Below are positions 30,337 to 41,241 of a DNA stretch of 64,000 nt, piece after piece. This DNA is from CAYOFF01 sp964403415 (lineage in GTDB: Bacteria; Patescibacteriota; Gracilibacteria; Absconditabacterales; Absconditicoccaceae): contig CAYOFF010000001.1 in assembly GCA_964403415.1 (NCBI GenBank), positions 682,001-746,000 of the forward strand. Direction: 5' to 3'. Both the position numbers and the translations under genes were made by a program. The notes below the pieces were generated by a model. That model did no database searches, had not been told where the DNA came from, and saw nothing but the letters and a program-made list of their open reading frames with translations. Each line of letters opens with the position of its first letter. The stretch's first letter is position 1.

Positions 30337-31737
30337 TTAAGCCTTTTTTTGACTTTCTTCATATGCTTTGATCACATCGTCAATAGTTCCCTTGTACATG
30401 AAATGTTCTTCTGGGATATGATCACACTGTCCGTTGATAAGCATCTCAAATGATCTGATCGTATCCTGGAGATGAACGTATGTACCAGGAATTCCTGTAA
30501 ATTGCTCAGCAACGAAGAATGGTTGTGAGAAAAATTTCTCAATTTTTCTCGCTCTAAAGACGGCGAGCTTATCATCATGTGAGAGCTCTTCCATACCAAG
30601 AATAGCAATAATGTCCTGGAGCTCTTTGTATCTCTGGAGGATCTCCTGCACTTTTTTGGCAACCTCATAGTGTTGCTCGCCGACAATGTCTGCTGTAAGT
30701 ACCGTAGATGTACTATCAAGCGGATCTACAGCAGGATAAATACCTTTTTCTGAAATAGCTCTGCTCAAAACGATCGTAGAGTCCAAATGCGCAAATGTCG
30801 TAGCAGGAGCTGGATCTGTGGTGTCATCAGCTGGTACGTAGACGGCTTGTACAGACGTAATAGAACCTTTGTCTGTAGAAGTAATTCTCTCTTGGAGTGC
30901 ACCCATTTCTGTCGAAAGCGTAGGCTGGTATCCTACAGCTGATGGAATTCTTCCCAAAAGCGCTGATACCTCAGAACCTGCCTGTGTAAATCTGAAGATA
31001 TTATCAATAAAGACAAGCACGTCTTTGCCTTCTTTGTCTCTAAAATACTCAGCCATCGTGAGTCCTGTGAGGGCAACTCTTGCTCTAGGACCAGGTGTTT
31101 CGTTCATCTGTCCGTAGACCATGGCTGTTTTGTCAATTACACCAGAGTCTTTCATCTCGTGGTAGAGGTCGTTACCTTCTCTTGTTCTCTCTCCCACACC
31201 ACAGACTACTGATACACCGTTGTGTTCTTTGGCGATATTGTGAATCAACTCTTGCATAATTACGGTCTTACCTACACCAGCTCCTCCAAAAAGTCCTACC
31301 TTGCCTCACTTCAGCATAGGTGCCAGGAGATCGATAACCTTGATACCTGTCTCGAGCGTCTCTGCTTTGGTAGAGAGTTTGGTAAACTCAGGAGCGGGAC
31401 GGTGAATTGGCCATTGTTCTTCTCACTTGACGGGATCTGTACCATCGATTGTTTCTCCAAGGACATTGAAGATGTGACCGAGTACTTGTGGTCCTACAGG
31501 TACTTTGATAGGAGCGCCTGTACCAGTGACAGGAGTTCATCTCGTGAGTCCATCTGTTGCAGCCATCGCAATCCCTCTGACATACCCATCTTCGAGCTGC
31601 TGCAAAACTTCTATAGTTACATGCTCTCAGGCAGCATTTGTTCACTCAACGATGACGGCGTCGTAAATTTTTGGGAGATTATCAGGAAAGTGCATTTCTA
31701 CGACAATACCTCTGATGGCGCTGATGGTTCCTTGCAT
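30337..31737 (-). CDS. atpD: ATP synthase F1 subunit beta
   Basis: 466 residues, the standard length. Walker A G-G-A-G-V-G-K-T (about residue 150), G-E-R-T-R-E-G-N-D-L, the Walker B L-V-F-I-D-N-I-F-R-F, Y-V-P-A-D-D-T-T-D-P-A-P and the DELSEED-like M-E-E-L-S-H-D-D-K are all present, so it is catalytically competent. The glycine in L-K-G-G-K before the P-loop is UGA. No other ATP synthase gene lies next to it: the upstream neighbour is a PH-domain protein and downstream is yidC. The epsilon gene that usually follows atpD is missing here. Confidence 0.97.
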
Positions 31738-31776
31738 GGATGACACAATATAGAGAGTAAAAACAAACTATTTCTT

Positions 31777-32403
31777 CTATTTTTTCTTGTCGATATACTC
31801 AAGAATAACTTCACTGAGTGCTTCTATCAAAATCTCGTTTTTGAGTTCTTTTTGAGGATCTGGTTGTGCTTCTTCGGGTTGTACATTCTCAGCGTAATGG
31901 TGCTTGCCGACAATCTTTTCTTTCCAGAACAAGATCTTGGCTACTTGATCGGCTGGTGCAGAGATATCCTTGAATGCATACTCCTTGTCTTCGACAGCTA
32001 GGGTGATATCACCTTTGTTGAAGAGTTTATCTCGTAGAGAGTCTCTAGCGTCCGATACAGTTTCGATAGATACTCGTTGGAGATTTGTGGAGGTCTGCTT
32101 GAACAGATGATCTCGTGTGAAGTGTACCAGTCACATATTGGTTACAATAAGTCCGTCAAGATATTTATCTGCAATATCTACCAAAAAAAATCAGTAGGTG
32201 AGGACACCAAGAATCATTCGCATCGTCCCTATACTTTCGTGCTGTACATATGAGGTGATCCCTCGATATGAAGCAGCGAGAAGTGCCAAAATAGCTCCAT
32301 ATATGCCACATGTTCTGAGATAGACGATACCGTGATGTGGGATGATATCATAGAGTTCGTGATGGGGGAGATAATGACTGATGAGCTTGTGCCTCAGCGT
32401 CAT
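31777..32403 (-). CDS. Membrane protein with bacterial PH-like domain
   Basis: 208 residues. Two hydrophobic segments at residues ~25-50 and ~65-80 precede a domain beginning Y-L-D-G-L-I-V-T-N-M-G-L-V-H-F, typical of bPH2/YdbT-like domains, followed by V-S-I-E-T-V-S-D-A-R and further strands. The C-terminal ~50 residues are charged and helical. Such proteins sit at the membrane with the PH domain in the cytoplasm; role unknown. Its start overlaps the rpmE stop by one base, showing tight translational coupling. Confidence 0.65.
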
Positions 32404-32639
32404 TATGCAGCAGGCTTAGTTTTCAAAGCCTCGATCTTTTTCATCTTTTCGTTGAACTTCTCCATTCTACCCTTAACTACCTTTGTCTCTTTGACACCTG
32501 TATATATAGGATGACATGCAGAACATACTTCGATTTTGATCGGACCTTGTACGCTTGCGCTGATCTTGTGGACGTGACCACAGATACAATGTACTTCTAC
32601 GTTCTTGTAGTACGTAGGATGAATATCTTTCTTTGCCAT
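32403..32639 (-). CDS. rpmE: 50S ribosomal protein L31
   Basis: 78 residues, no UGA. Begins with M-x-K-x-I-H-P and contains the zinc-binding cysteine set C-I-C-G-H and C-S-A-C-H-P, followed by the conserved Y-T-G and a basic tail extended by ~15 residues with Lys and Ala. The presence of all cysteines marks it as the zinc-containing form, not the zinc-free paralogue used in zinc starvation. It lies between ndk and the PH-domain gene. Confidence 0.93.
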   Translation of the reverse strand: MAKKDIHPTYYKNVEVHCICGHVHKISASVQGPIKIEVCSACHPIYTGVKETKVVKGRMEKFNEKMKKIEALKTKPAA

Positions 32640-32686
32640 GGATAAACCGGTAAAATAATAAACGTGTTGTATTAAACTTTTTTGAA

Positions 32687-33196
32687 CTATTTTTTCATGC
32701 CATAGATGAACTCGTGCTCTGCTTTTTGGTAATCGTAGAGCTCGTTTTCGCTAAACCAGTGGTTGATTTCCATCTTTGCCTCTTCAGGATCACCTGATGC
32801 ATGGATCGTGTTTGGAAGTCCCTGTCCGATATGATCTGCGTATGAGAAACTCATATGTGAGTAGTCACCACGGATTGTTCCTGGGAGTGCTTCTTTGGGG
32901 TTAGTAGCTCCTACCATCTTGCGAACAAGTGATACAGCTTCTATACCTTCGAGTACGACAGCGATAACTGGACCAGCTGTCATGACTTCGAGCTGTACAT
33001 CAAAGACTTTCTGTCCACGACGACTGACCATTTTGCCGATTGTCTCATAGTGGTGGAAGTAAAAGTCTTTGTCAGGTCTTACCATCTTGGTACCAACTAT
33101 CTTGAGACCAACTTTTTCGAAACGAGAAAGTATTTCTCCTACAATACCACGCATAACAGCGTCTGGCTTGAGGAGGATGAGTGTGCGTTCAATCAT
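32687..33196 (-). CDS. ndk: Nucleoside diphosphate kinase
   Basis: 169 residues starting M-I-E-R-T-L-I-L-L-K-P-D-A-V, the family N-terminus; an in-frame ATG 18 bases further upstream gives a six-residue longer version. It transfers the terminal phosphate from ATP to other nucleoside diphosphates through a phosphohistidine. The conserved catalytic His is in N-T-I-H-A-S-G-D-P-E-E-A, and R-G-D-Y-S at the nucleotide site is present. The length is near that of longer ndk types found in archaea and candidate phyla. No in-frame UGA. Confidence 0.95.
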   Translation of the reverse strand: MIERTLILLKPDAVMRGIVGEILSRFEKVGLKIVGTKMVRPDKDFYFHHYETIGKMVSRRGQKVFDVQLEVMTAGPVIAVVLEGIEAVSLVRKMVGATNPKEALPGTIRGDYSHMSFSYADHIGQGLPNTIHASGDPEEAKMEINHWFSENELYDYQKAEHEFIYGMKK

Positions 33197-33330
33197 GGAG
33201 AAGAGATCGTGCATAAAGTAAAAAATACCTGTTTTGTATACAGTTGTTGAGGCTCTTTTCAAGGGAAATCGGGATATCTAGGTCTTGCCTTGTCTACAGG
33301 GAGTCGTGTATCGTAGTGCAGTAGGTTTTT

Positions 33331-33918
33331 TTAGGCTTCTATAGGTGCCGATGCGGGCTTGGGGGAGAGGAGGAGCGACGAGGTAAGGAGTGCTAGGAGG
33401 CCAGGTAAGGCGAGCCATAGCGGCGTCCATATAATAGTAGTGTAGAGATAGACGTTTTTGGAAAATGGTTGAGCGAGTTTGGTGAGCTCTGTCAAGCTGA
33501 GAAGATCCGTTCCGAAGATAGCCATCGCAATACTTACTAGGATACTCATTACGGTGAGCGGCACAAAAAGAAATGAGAGAAGTCGTTTTTGGAGATCTGA
33601 CTTTGCTCATCAGACCGTTATATTGAGTTTGGTGGTAGCGAGCGTGAGACACAAAAAATAGATGGTGAGCAGTAGTGTGGGTTTACCATTGGAGAGAAGC
33701 TTGTGAAAGAGATCCAGAAAAAATGTTTGCATGCCTGGCGCTCATCATCATGCTGTCTGTATACTAAGAAGATCTATGAGACTAGAGAGGCCTATGAGTA
33801 CGCTGATGGTGAGGTAGTTTCACAAGATGATCTTCACCATTTTTTCGAGTCACAAGATGAGTGACATCATCGCCAACATACCCATAAGTGCCAACAGAAT
33901 GGTTTCCACATACTGCAT
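33331..33918 (-). CDS. Polytopic membrane protein
   Basis: 195 residues, unrecognised. Five hydrophobic segments: residues ~5-25, 33-53, 75-100, 110-132 and 155-185. Three consecutive UGA codons give a Gly triplet (residues ~60-62) in A-G-G-G-A-P, and further UGA pairs occur later. It begins the minus-strand run leading to ndk and is divergent from rel, with 145 bases between them. No catalytic motif is seen. Confidence 0.6.
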
Positions 33919-34063
33919 GGTAAAGCATTGTAATTGTGACTAAAATCACTATTTACGACCCGTATATGCGTTCTATATATGTGTTTATCATCATAATGCA
34001 ATGCTAAGGTTTGTTCCGTAGCGCCTACATTCCCCGACAATTCTTTTAGCTTGGAATGTTTAT

Positions 34064-36292
34064 ATGGACATAGCGAAGATCCAGCAGTACCTTTCTTATC
34101 AGCCGTACTTTGAAGAACAGCCAGAACTCTTATTCGAAAATATTCTCCAGCGTCTTACCTACTTGAAGGATCACGAAAAAGATGAACTCAGAGATACGTA
34201 TGCATTTGCTCGTCATCATCATGGTGACACCAAGAGACATTCCGGAGAACCATACATAATTCATCCTATCAGAGTATTTGAATTTTTGATTGATATTCAG
34301 CCCGATCTGCCAAGTCTCAAGGCAGCACTTTTGCATGATATTATCGAAGATACAGAGGTGACTATGGAGCATATTTCTGAGCGTTTTGGTGATGAGGTTG
34401 CATGACTGTGTGAAAATCTCGTGAAAGTAGCGAAGGTAAGATATAGGGGAGAGGACAGGCAACTTGAAACATTGAAGAAAACATTTTTGGCGATGGGTAG
34501 AGATCTCAGAGTTATTTTTATCAAAATAGCAGATCGTTTACACAATATTCAGACATTGGAGTATCATCCTACACATGAGAAAAAAATCAGAATAGCACAA
34601 GAAACAATCAAAATTTTTGTGCCTATTGCGAGTAGACTATGATTGTATGTGTTCCAAAACTATCTTGAAAATTGAGCGTTCAAGATTTTGTATCCTGCAG
34701 AGTACAAGAAGATTATAGATCATCTCGCTAAATCATATGCGTCTGCTGACGAGCTTAGGGAGGCGGGTATTGAGAGACTTTGGAATATGTGTAGTGAAGA
34801 ACATATTACAGTGGCGGACGTAAAATGAAGAATCAAAAGTCCATACAGGATTCGAAAAAAAATGAAAAAATACGAGACCAATGACGTCAACAAAGTGATG
34901 GATGTGTTGGCGTTTAGGGTGATTACGCATTCGGTTACTGACTGTTATGCGATGCTTGGTGTGATCCATAAACACTTCACACCGATCTTTGCGAAGATGA
35001 AAGACTATATTGCTATCCCCAAATGAAACGGCTACAAAAGCCTTCATACGACGGTCCTTGGTATGTTTGATTTTCCTGTGGAAATTCAGGTCAGAACCGA
35101 AGAAATGGATAGAATTGCGGAGTATGGTGTAGCAGCACATTTTGCGTACAAAGAACATGATGGTGCGGTGCGCATTTCTGATAGTCAAGCAGAGTGGATC
35201 AGACACATTCAGGATATCGTCCAAAAATACCAGAGTTCTCCTGACAAAGAAACCTTCAAAAGCGAACTAGATATCGAGATCCTCCAAAAAAGTATTTATG
35301 TATATACGCCACAAGGAGATATTATCGAACTTCCTCCGGCATCGACGGTATTGGATTTTGCGTTTAGGGTACATACGGACGTGTGACTCAAATTCAAAAA
35401 TGCGTTCGTCAATGGAAGAATTGTGCCAATTGACTACAAGCTCAAAACCTGAGATATCGTCGCGATAGAGACCTACAAAAACAAGTATACAGTCTCCAAA
35501 TGATGGCTGGATTTTTTGCATACACCTTCTGCGAAATCCAAACTCAATAGATACTTGAGAAAACTTGAGAAGGATACGATCGTGAAGTATGTGACGGATC
35601 AGCTCAATGAAAAATTGGCGTTCTACGAGTTGCCGCTGCTGGGTTCCAAAGACGATCGTATCACCAAAAACAACAAAGGTATCGCGTACGAAAATCTGAT
35701 GTATAGAATCTATGACAAGCAGACGTCACCGATGAAGGTGTTGCAAGAAAACTATGAGTCCGTTGCATTTGATCATCTTCAACATCTCAAAGAACAAGAA
35801 AGAAAGAGAGAAATACAGACCTCAACACAGCTTGCAACCAATCTTGATAGCTTGGTTCCTGAGGTGATCATTGATGGTGATAAGATTCTCAAATACGAGT
35901 GTTGTCAGGCGTGTATGCCACAACCTCATCAAAAAATTATTGCTAAGAGCGATAGAAATGGCATAAAAGTGCATACGGTAGACTGTCAGGCATTGCAAAC
36001 AATTACGTTCAATAAACTTCTTGAGGCACATTGGAAGAATGCTCCTGAAACTGAATACAAGCTAAGACTCGTATTACATGCGGCAAACTCATCGGGTATC
36101 ATGTATCAGATTTTCAAGATTTTTGACTTTTTGGTTGTCAATATACATGACCTTCGCCTTAAGCATCTGGAAGAGTTGACGGAAATTACCGTTGATCTTG
36201 ATATCAAAAACCCGTATAAGATGTTTTATGTCCTTGAAGAACTCAAGAATAAAAAAGATATCCTCAAAGTAGTTCGCAAAGAAATTCTCTAG
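34064..36292 (+). CDS. relA: Bifunctional (p)ppGpp synthetase/hydrolase Rel
   Basis: 742 residues with the full long-RSH order. HD hydrolase domain: R-H-H-H-G-D-T-K-R-H-S-G-E-P-Y-I-I-H-P and L-H-D-I-I-E-D-T with H91-D92. Synthetase domain: D-Y-I-A-I-P-K-G-N-G-Y-K-S-L-H-T-T-V, its Gly from UGA, and V-E-I-Q-V-R-T. TGS domain from Y-V-Y-T-P-Q-G-D-I-I-E-L-P. Zinc-finger-like part C-C-Q-A-C-M-P-Q-P and a C-terminal ACT domain. Both active sites look complete, so it can make and degrade the stringent-response alarmone. Retaining a full Rel is notable in a reduced genome. Confidence 0.95.
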
Positions 36293-36354
36293 ATATGTAC
36301 TCTCTGCAGATTCTCTAAGACCCTCTAAGATATTTATTCTATCGCTTCAGACCT

Positions 36355-36783
36355 ATGAATATCACTGACATTACGCGTAGTCTTTCTGGAGAATTAGTGT
36401 CGTATTTATTTTTTGGAGCATTTATTTTTTTGTGGGTGTATTGTATTCTGTGGGTAGCGAGAGATATTTCATTGAGAACGAGTCATTTTTGATTGCAACT
36501 GGGAAGTATTTTGTTGGTGTTTTGTCTGACCCCGGTTATCGGATTGCCGCTGTATTTGTTGATTAGACCGTTGGCATATGATAGAGATGCGTCATGGCAA
36601 GATGCGGTGATGGCGGAGACGGTCATTTGTGTGTACTGTCAGCAAAGAAATGCAAAAGAGTTTACCTATTGCACGTTTTGTGGTGAGAAACTCAAACATC
36701 TATGTAGAGAGTGTAAGCAACCATATGCGACGAGTTATGAGTACTGTCCGTTTTGTGGTGCACCAAACGATGAGATAGAGTAA
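36355..36783 (+). CDS. Membrane protein with double zinc ribbon
   Basis: 142 residues: two membrane segments (residues ~17-38 and ~48-68), then four C-x-x-C pairs: C-V-Y-C, C-T-F-C-G, C-R-E-C and C-P-F-C-G, spaced as a double zinc ribbon. The protein anchors the ribbon on the cytoplasmic face. Its role is unknown; similar DZR domains mediate protein contacts. It follows rel by 62 bases in the same direction. Confidence 0.7.
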
Positions 36784-36836
36784 AATACGATGTGCATAGA
36801 TAAAGTAGTACGAGAGGCATTATTTTATGAAGACAT

Positions 36837-38414
36837 ATGAGTAGCTGGTGATTTGATCAGCGTGAGCAGCAGCGCTCACCGTATACACGAAAGCGTCTCT
36901 TGGTGCGGATGCATCGAGGGTATCTTTTTGGATTGTTGTGTATATTCGCACTGGTGCGTGCAGGGAGTGAGGTGCGTACAGATCCAGGAGCGATTGCTGA
37001 GCGTAGTCGATGATACGCACCTTCATTTGCGCACGCAGTGCATACCATAGAAGAGCGAATTACGTATGTGTGATCTCCTGCCGCGCAGCCACTGCCGGCT
37101 GAAGAGCCGCGGCAGGCCATAGAACTCGTGATGGAGCATATGCGTGGACGATCGCTTCTGCTGCCCAAACAATACACCAAACGATATGAGTTGGTGCAGG
37201 AAGCGAGCGGATTTTCAGGAGATATGCGTAGTCTGCTGGGGTTTGATCGTCCGCAGACTTATTTGGTTATTTTGCAGAATACCTCAGAGAAGAGACCAAA
37301 TGGCTGATTTTTTGGCTCGTTTGCTGTAGTTGAAGTCTCACGTGCGAAGGTGACCAAGTTCTCTCTCGTGGATAGTTATATCCCAGCGTATGATAGACCT
37401 GACGTCGTGGTGCGCTGACCGAGCTGGTTAGAGTGATTTTTGCCAGACCGTAACATCTATTTCGTCTCAGCCAACAAAGTCTGATTTACCTATCAAGATG
37501 GTGCACATATCCAAGAACTCTACGAAAAAACCTATCCGTGACAGAGGGTGAGGGGAGTGGTCTTTTTGAGGACAGACATGTTTGCTCGCTTGCTTCCTAG
37601 CTTTAGAGAACAACAACGAGAACGACAATTTATCAATGCAGCGACAGATCTTATCAGAAAAAAAACGACCTTTGGCAAAAAAGAACTTTACCTACAGGAT
37701 GTAGGGGAGTATCTACGTGAGCATGCAGGGCAGTTGATACAATGAATGCTCACACATGGAGATGCGATTATTGAGGACCATATGATCAATATTTATCTGT
37801 CACGTGCGTCTACAGCGATGCATAAATTTTTGCGTGACAATCGTCTTACGACGAGATTTGAAGAAGGTATGCTCTATGCTTGGGATAGTAATACGTCTTA
37901 CAACAAGATTGATGAGTTCGTAGAAAAGACGATTACTATCCGCAATGACAAAGGAGCTGTCTTGCGGCAAAGTCAGCATGATATTGTACCGCTTGATGAG
38001 GCGCTTGGCATTACCTGACGTCAGTATTATACTGACCAATGACTTCAAGCGCCATCGTCTGCCGGCATAGCGAGTTGAAAGATCTCTTGAGAGCTGTCTT
38101 GAGGAACAACATATACATTGGAAATTTCATATCACTTGTTTGTTCCAGAACACTACATCTCATTTATACAAGCTTTAGAAAAGCGCTATGCCGTGACACT
38201 ATGAGTTAGAGAACGTGAAATTTTGTGACTTCTTCCTGACTGGTGAACGAGAGGTGTTGTGTATTTCCCTCCTCAGGCAAGGATTTTGAATGTTACGGGT
38301 ACGCTATCTGAGTCTAATATATTTGCTACACCATTTTCACATAATGCGTACTATGTATCTAGCTTTAGTGGCAATGATATGACAAGCACGATTCGTATAG
38401 GATTTAAGATGTAA
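36837..38414 (+). CDS. DUF4012-domain envelope protein
   Basis: 525 residues. A basic cytoplasmic N-terminus and one membrane segment (residues ~30-45) are followed by an outside domain. The DUF4012 core is recognised from P-Q-T-Y-L-V-I-L-Q-N-T-S-E-K-R-P-N-G-G-F followed by F-G-S-F-A-V-V-E-V, where UGA gives the second Gly of the P-N-G-G-F element, a hallmark of the family. The C-terminal part has strand-rich Gly-containing stretches. DUF4012 proteins occur next to polysaccharide genes in Gram-positive and candidate-phyla bacteria; function unproven. Confidence 0.75.
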
Positions 38415-38448
38415 CGCTTTTGTTATACATATCAAAAATATCCGTCCC

Positions 38449-39507
38449 TTACTCACATCCGTTTGTAGATCCAGCGAGCGTGATCGTATTTTCGCTGTAG
38501 TCGTACTTCCACTGATAAGCGTTGAAACATCATCCTTCGCTATATGATGAACTCATACCGATATATGATCATAATCTTTTTCCAAAGCCGTTATTCAAAA
38601 TTATAGCAGGGGAGGCGTGTTGGAATGTTCCTCGTGTATCATTGAATGCATGCATACTTACTGTGCCTGCTGCATCTGCCGTAGGAACGTCTTTTTTGTA
38701 GATAATAGTTTCTGGATCTTTTTTTGCTTGCTCGAGCGTTTTGGTAGTAGTGTCGTATGAGAAAATAGTGAGTGCATCGATACAATAACTGAGATCGTCA
38801 TTCTCGTTTGCTTTGCATGATTTCTCATCGATATTGATTCGTGACGGTACGTTGACGATGACTTGGTTGCGTAGGGTCGAGAAACAAAATTCGAGCGTCT
38901 CTCATCATATACTTTTGAGGATGCCACTTTTTTCTATAATGCCTCATCAGAGATCTAGGAGCTGCGTTGAAAGATCTTTGTATCGCACCTGGGAGGTGTA
39001 TTTTTTGCTGTCTCCACAGGTGTCAAACACAGCATTCGGTTGCATATATTCGGCATTCTTGAATGCGGCAATGTCTTTTTCCCATAGTTTGATGAGAGCT
39101 TTGGTCTCCGCGCTTGCCGCACTATCAGATGCTTGGTTTGGAATCAATCATCCTTTATAAGAGAGTTCGTCATCTGGTGATATGCTGTCTTTGGTCTCAG
39201 CGTCACCGGCTGTATCTGTCTTAGTTTTGTTGCCACTTGTTTGTGCTATGTCTTTTGTAGTATCAGTGCCTGATGCAGTTTTTGCAGTACTTCCTGTGTT
39301 GTTTGTTCATGTTGTTGATTTTGCGTCGCCAGTATTTTGGTTGTTTTGTTTATCATCTTCTTCGTTGTCACCTTCCTCTGTAGGCTGTACTGCGAGCTGA
39401 TCGAGAGGCATCTTGATAGTTACGCTTTGTCTGTATTCGATAATACCTCCGTAGATAGTGAGTGCTAGGACAAGTATCGCAAGTACCCATATAATTTTCT
39501 TGATCAT
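38449..39507 (-). CDS. Secreted or membrane-anchored unknown protein
   Basis: 352 residues. A single N-terminal hydrophobic segment (residues ~5-20, IIWVLAILVLALTIYGG) precedes a ~60-residue acidic, Asn/Asp/Thr-rich linker and a C-terminal globular part with about seven Cys, including D-T-C-G-D, F-C-F-S, S-Y-C and N-G-C-E, suggesting disulfides outside the cell. Two UGA joints (opposite 39307 and 38947) unite what the standard code would split. No family recognised. Convergent with the DUF4012 gene. Confidence 0.6.
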
Positions 39508-39645
39508 ATGTATTGAAGCGAATTAAAGGTGAGATCTGTTTTCACGCTTTTATGTTTTAGTGCGATGAGTACAAGAGGATTTATGTGTGCAAGCACCTCT
39601 GTCTGTTTACTATGCATCATACCAAAAGTCTAGAAGAGTTTTAGA

Positions 39646-39680
39646 TACAAAAAAATCCCACTCCGAAGACTGAGATTTTT
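39646..39680 (-). terminator. Terminator after tRNA-Lys with UUCG loop
   Basis: On the minus strand ATCTCA pairs with TGGGAT around a C-TTCG-G core, followed by a run of seven T. It starts a few bases past the tRNA 3' end. Confidence 0.75.
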
Positions 39681-39682
39681 TT

Positions 39683-39756
39683 TGGGCTTGCCGGGAATCG
39701 AACCCGGAACCTTGGGCTTAAGAGGCCCCTGCTCTAACCAATTGAGCTACAAGCCC
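39683..39756 (-). tRNA. tRNA-Lys (anticodon CUU)
   Basis: A full cloverleaf reads on the minus strand: acceptor arms GGGCTTG and CAAGCCC, a D arm GCTC...GAGC, an anticodon loop CTCTTAA (anticodon CTT reading AAG) on a GGGC/GCCC stem, and a TTCGATT T-loop between CCGGG and CCCGG. The CCA end is not encoded; the discriminator base is A. A 7-base T-run terminator follows. No UGA-decoding tRNA-Gly(UCA) was found in this window. Confidence 0.95.
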
Positions 39757-39838
39757 ATAGTGGGTAGATGTGCGCCCTTATATAAAAGTTGCAGTCAAAG
39801 ACAAGAGGAAACAAAGGGGTGAACACATGTGGGAAAAC

Positions 39839-41050
39839 CTATATTTCATTGATAACGTCAAATCCTGCGCGATATGAGCCTATGATACTAAATCATATAA
39901 TGTTTGCCTTTGGGAGTAGTGTTTTAATCTTTTTTGATACACTGTTCATAGTAGCTCAGCTTCCAAAAAGGTCATCAACTACCAATACGTTCTTTTGGGA
40001 TTTAATTTTTGCTAAGGCACTTGGATTTTGTATAGAGAATAGCTTTTCAGCGTTTTCTATTCTACTTGAGAGTCATCTTATGGCTTTTTGTGGTTTTCTT
40101 CAGACGAAATCATTTGTGGAAAGCTTGATATGTGGGATTTTTGGGAAATCTTTGTGTAGTCGTTCTTGGATGTATGCATTGAAGCTACGTACTCTTGTGA
40201 CATTATTTGGAATGATGCAAATGTAGTCTATTTTCTGCCTTTTTAAAAATATTCTAAAATTATTTCCAAAAACCATATCGTATAATGTACGCATGCGTGT
40301 GGTGTCCTGAAATGCTTTGATGTCGAGAATATCGTTGTATGTCTGCGTTTTTATGTCATCAATTTTGTCGACACCTCGGTAGTAGAGTTTGTTTATGTGA
40401 ATCTTTTCGGCATTTGCCTGGTACTCATCACGTAGAGAGATAAGTTTACTACTTGCATTGTAGTACATTTCTGGTGTACGGAATTGCAGAAGATTGAAAT
40501 ATACACCATATATTCTGTGTGAGATATCGATATTATCGGCAACTTTAGTTCCTTTCTGATCACTTGGGAAGGCATACTGTGTATATTCTGTAAATTCCTT
40601 TTGTAAAGCAGGATCTTCTGTGATGTAATAGTAAGCAAATGTGTTGTATAGCTGATTTGGTTTGAGCTTTGCGTGACTCTCTATGAGTAGCTTCTCTATG
40701 TACGCAACTGTTTTTTGTGCTACTATGTCGACATGTTTTTGTCATTTCTTTGTAAGAAATGCGTTGAGGATAGTTTGGTCTGATCTTGTAAGAACTTTTC
40801 CGTTTTTTGTAGCACTGAGTCGTACAAAATCTCATTCTTTTTCAAATTTGAGTGTAACTCCTCAGCGTGGATAGTAGAGTACCTTGGGCGGTGTTCCTTC
40901 TTTGTAGATCTTTTCTTCGTGGATCAACTGTTTCAGATGACGGTGTATGATAGTGGGATATAATCAAAAATGGCTCGCTATCTGAGATGCTTGCAATGGT
41001 GCATGCTTGTGTATATATGCTAAGATGAGCTCTCTCGTATTGGTTTTCAT
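39839..41050 (-). CDS. Winged-helix plus phosphoribosyltransferase-domain protein
   Basis: 403 residues. The N-terminal ~60 residues form a winged helix (I-L-A-Y-I-H-K-H-A-P-L-Q-A-S-Q-I-A, then I-I-H-R-H-L-K-Q-L and a wing K-V-L-Y-Y). The C-terminal ~150 residues form a type I phosphoribosyltransferase fold, with the PRPP loop N-V-L-V-V-D-D-L-F-G-S-G-A-T-M-N (one Gly UGA). The middle (~150 residues) is helical and unknown. The domain pair recalls PRPP-responsive regulators like PurR in principle, though here the winged helix is at the front and the middle is novel. Either DNA-binding nucleotide sensor or nucleotide-salvage enzyme. Confidence 0.7.
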
Positions 41051-41241
41051 AGCCCATACGCGTAGATAAAGAAGCGAAGCGCACAATATATGAAATGGGG
41101 GAGTGTATACTCTATTGTGCATAGTACATAGTGTATAGTACACTCTTAGTATACACTATAGGTGAATATCATGAATATGCAACCTTTGGTCAGTGGTGTT
41201 TGATACATCTATTTGACTTATTTCTTATTTTGTGTATTTGT

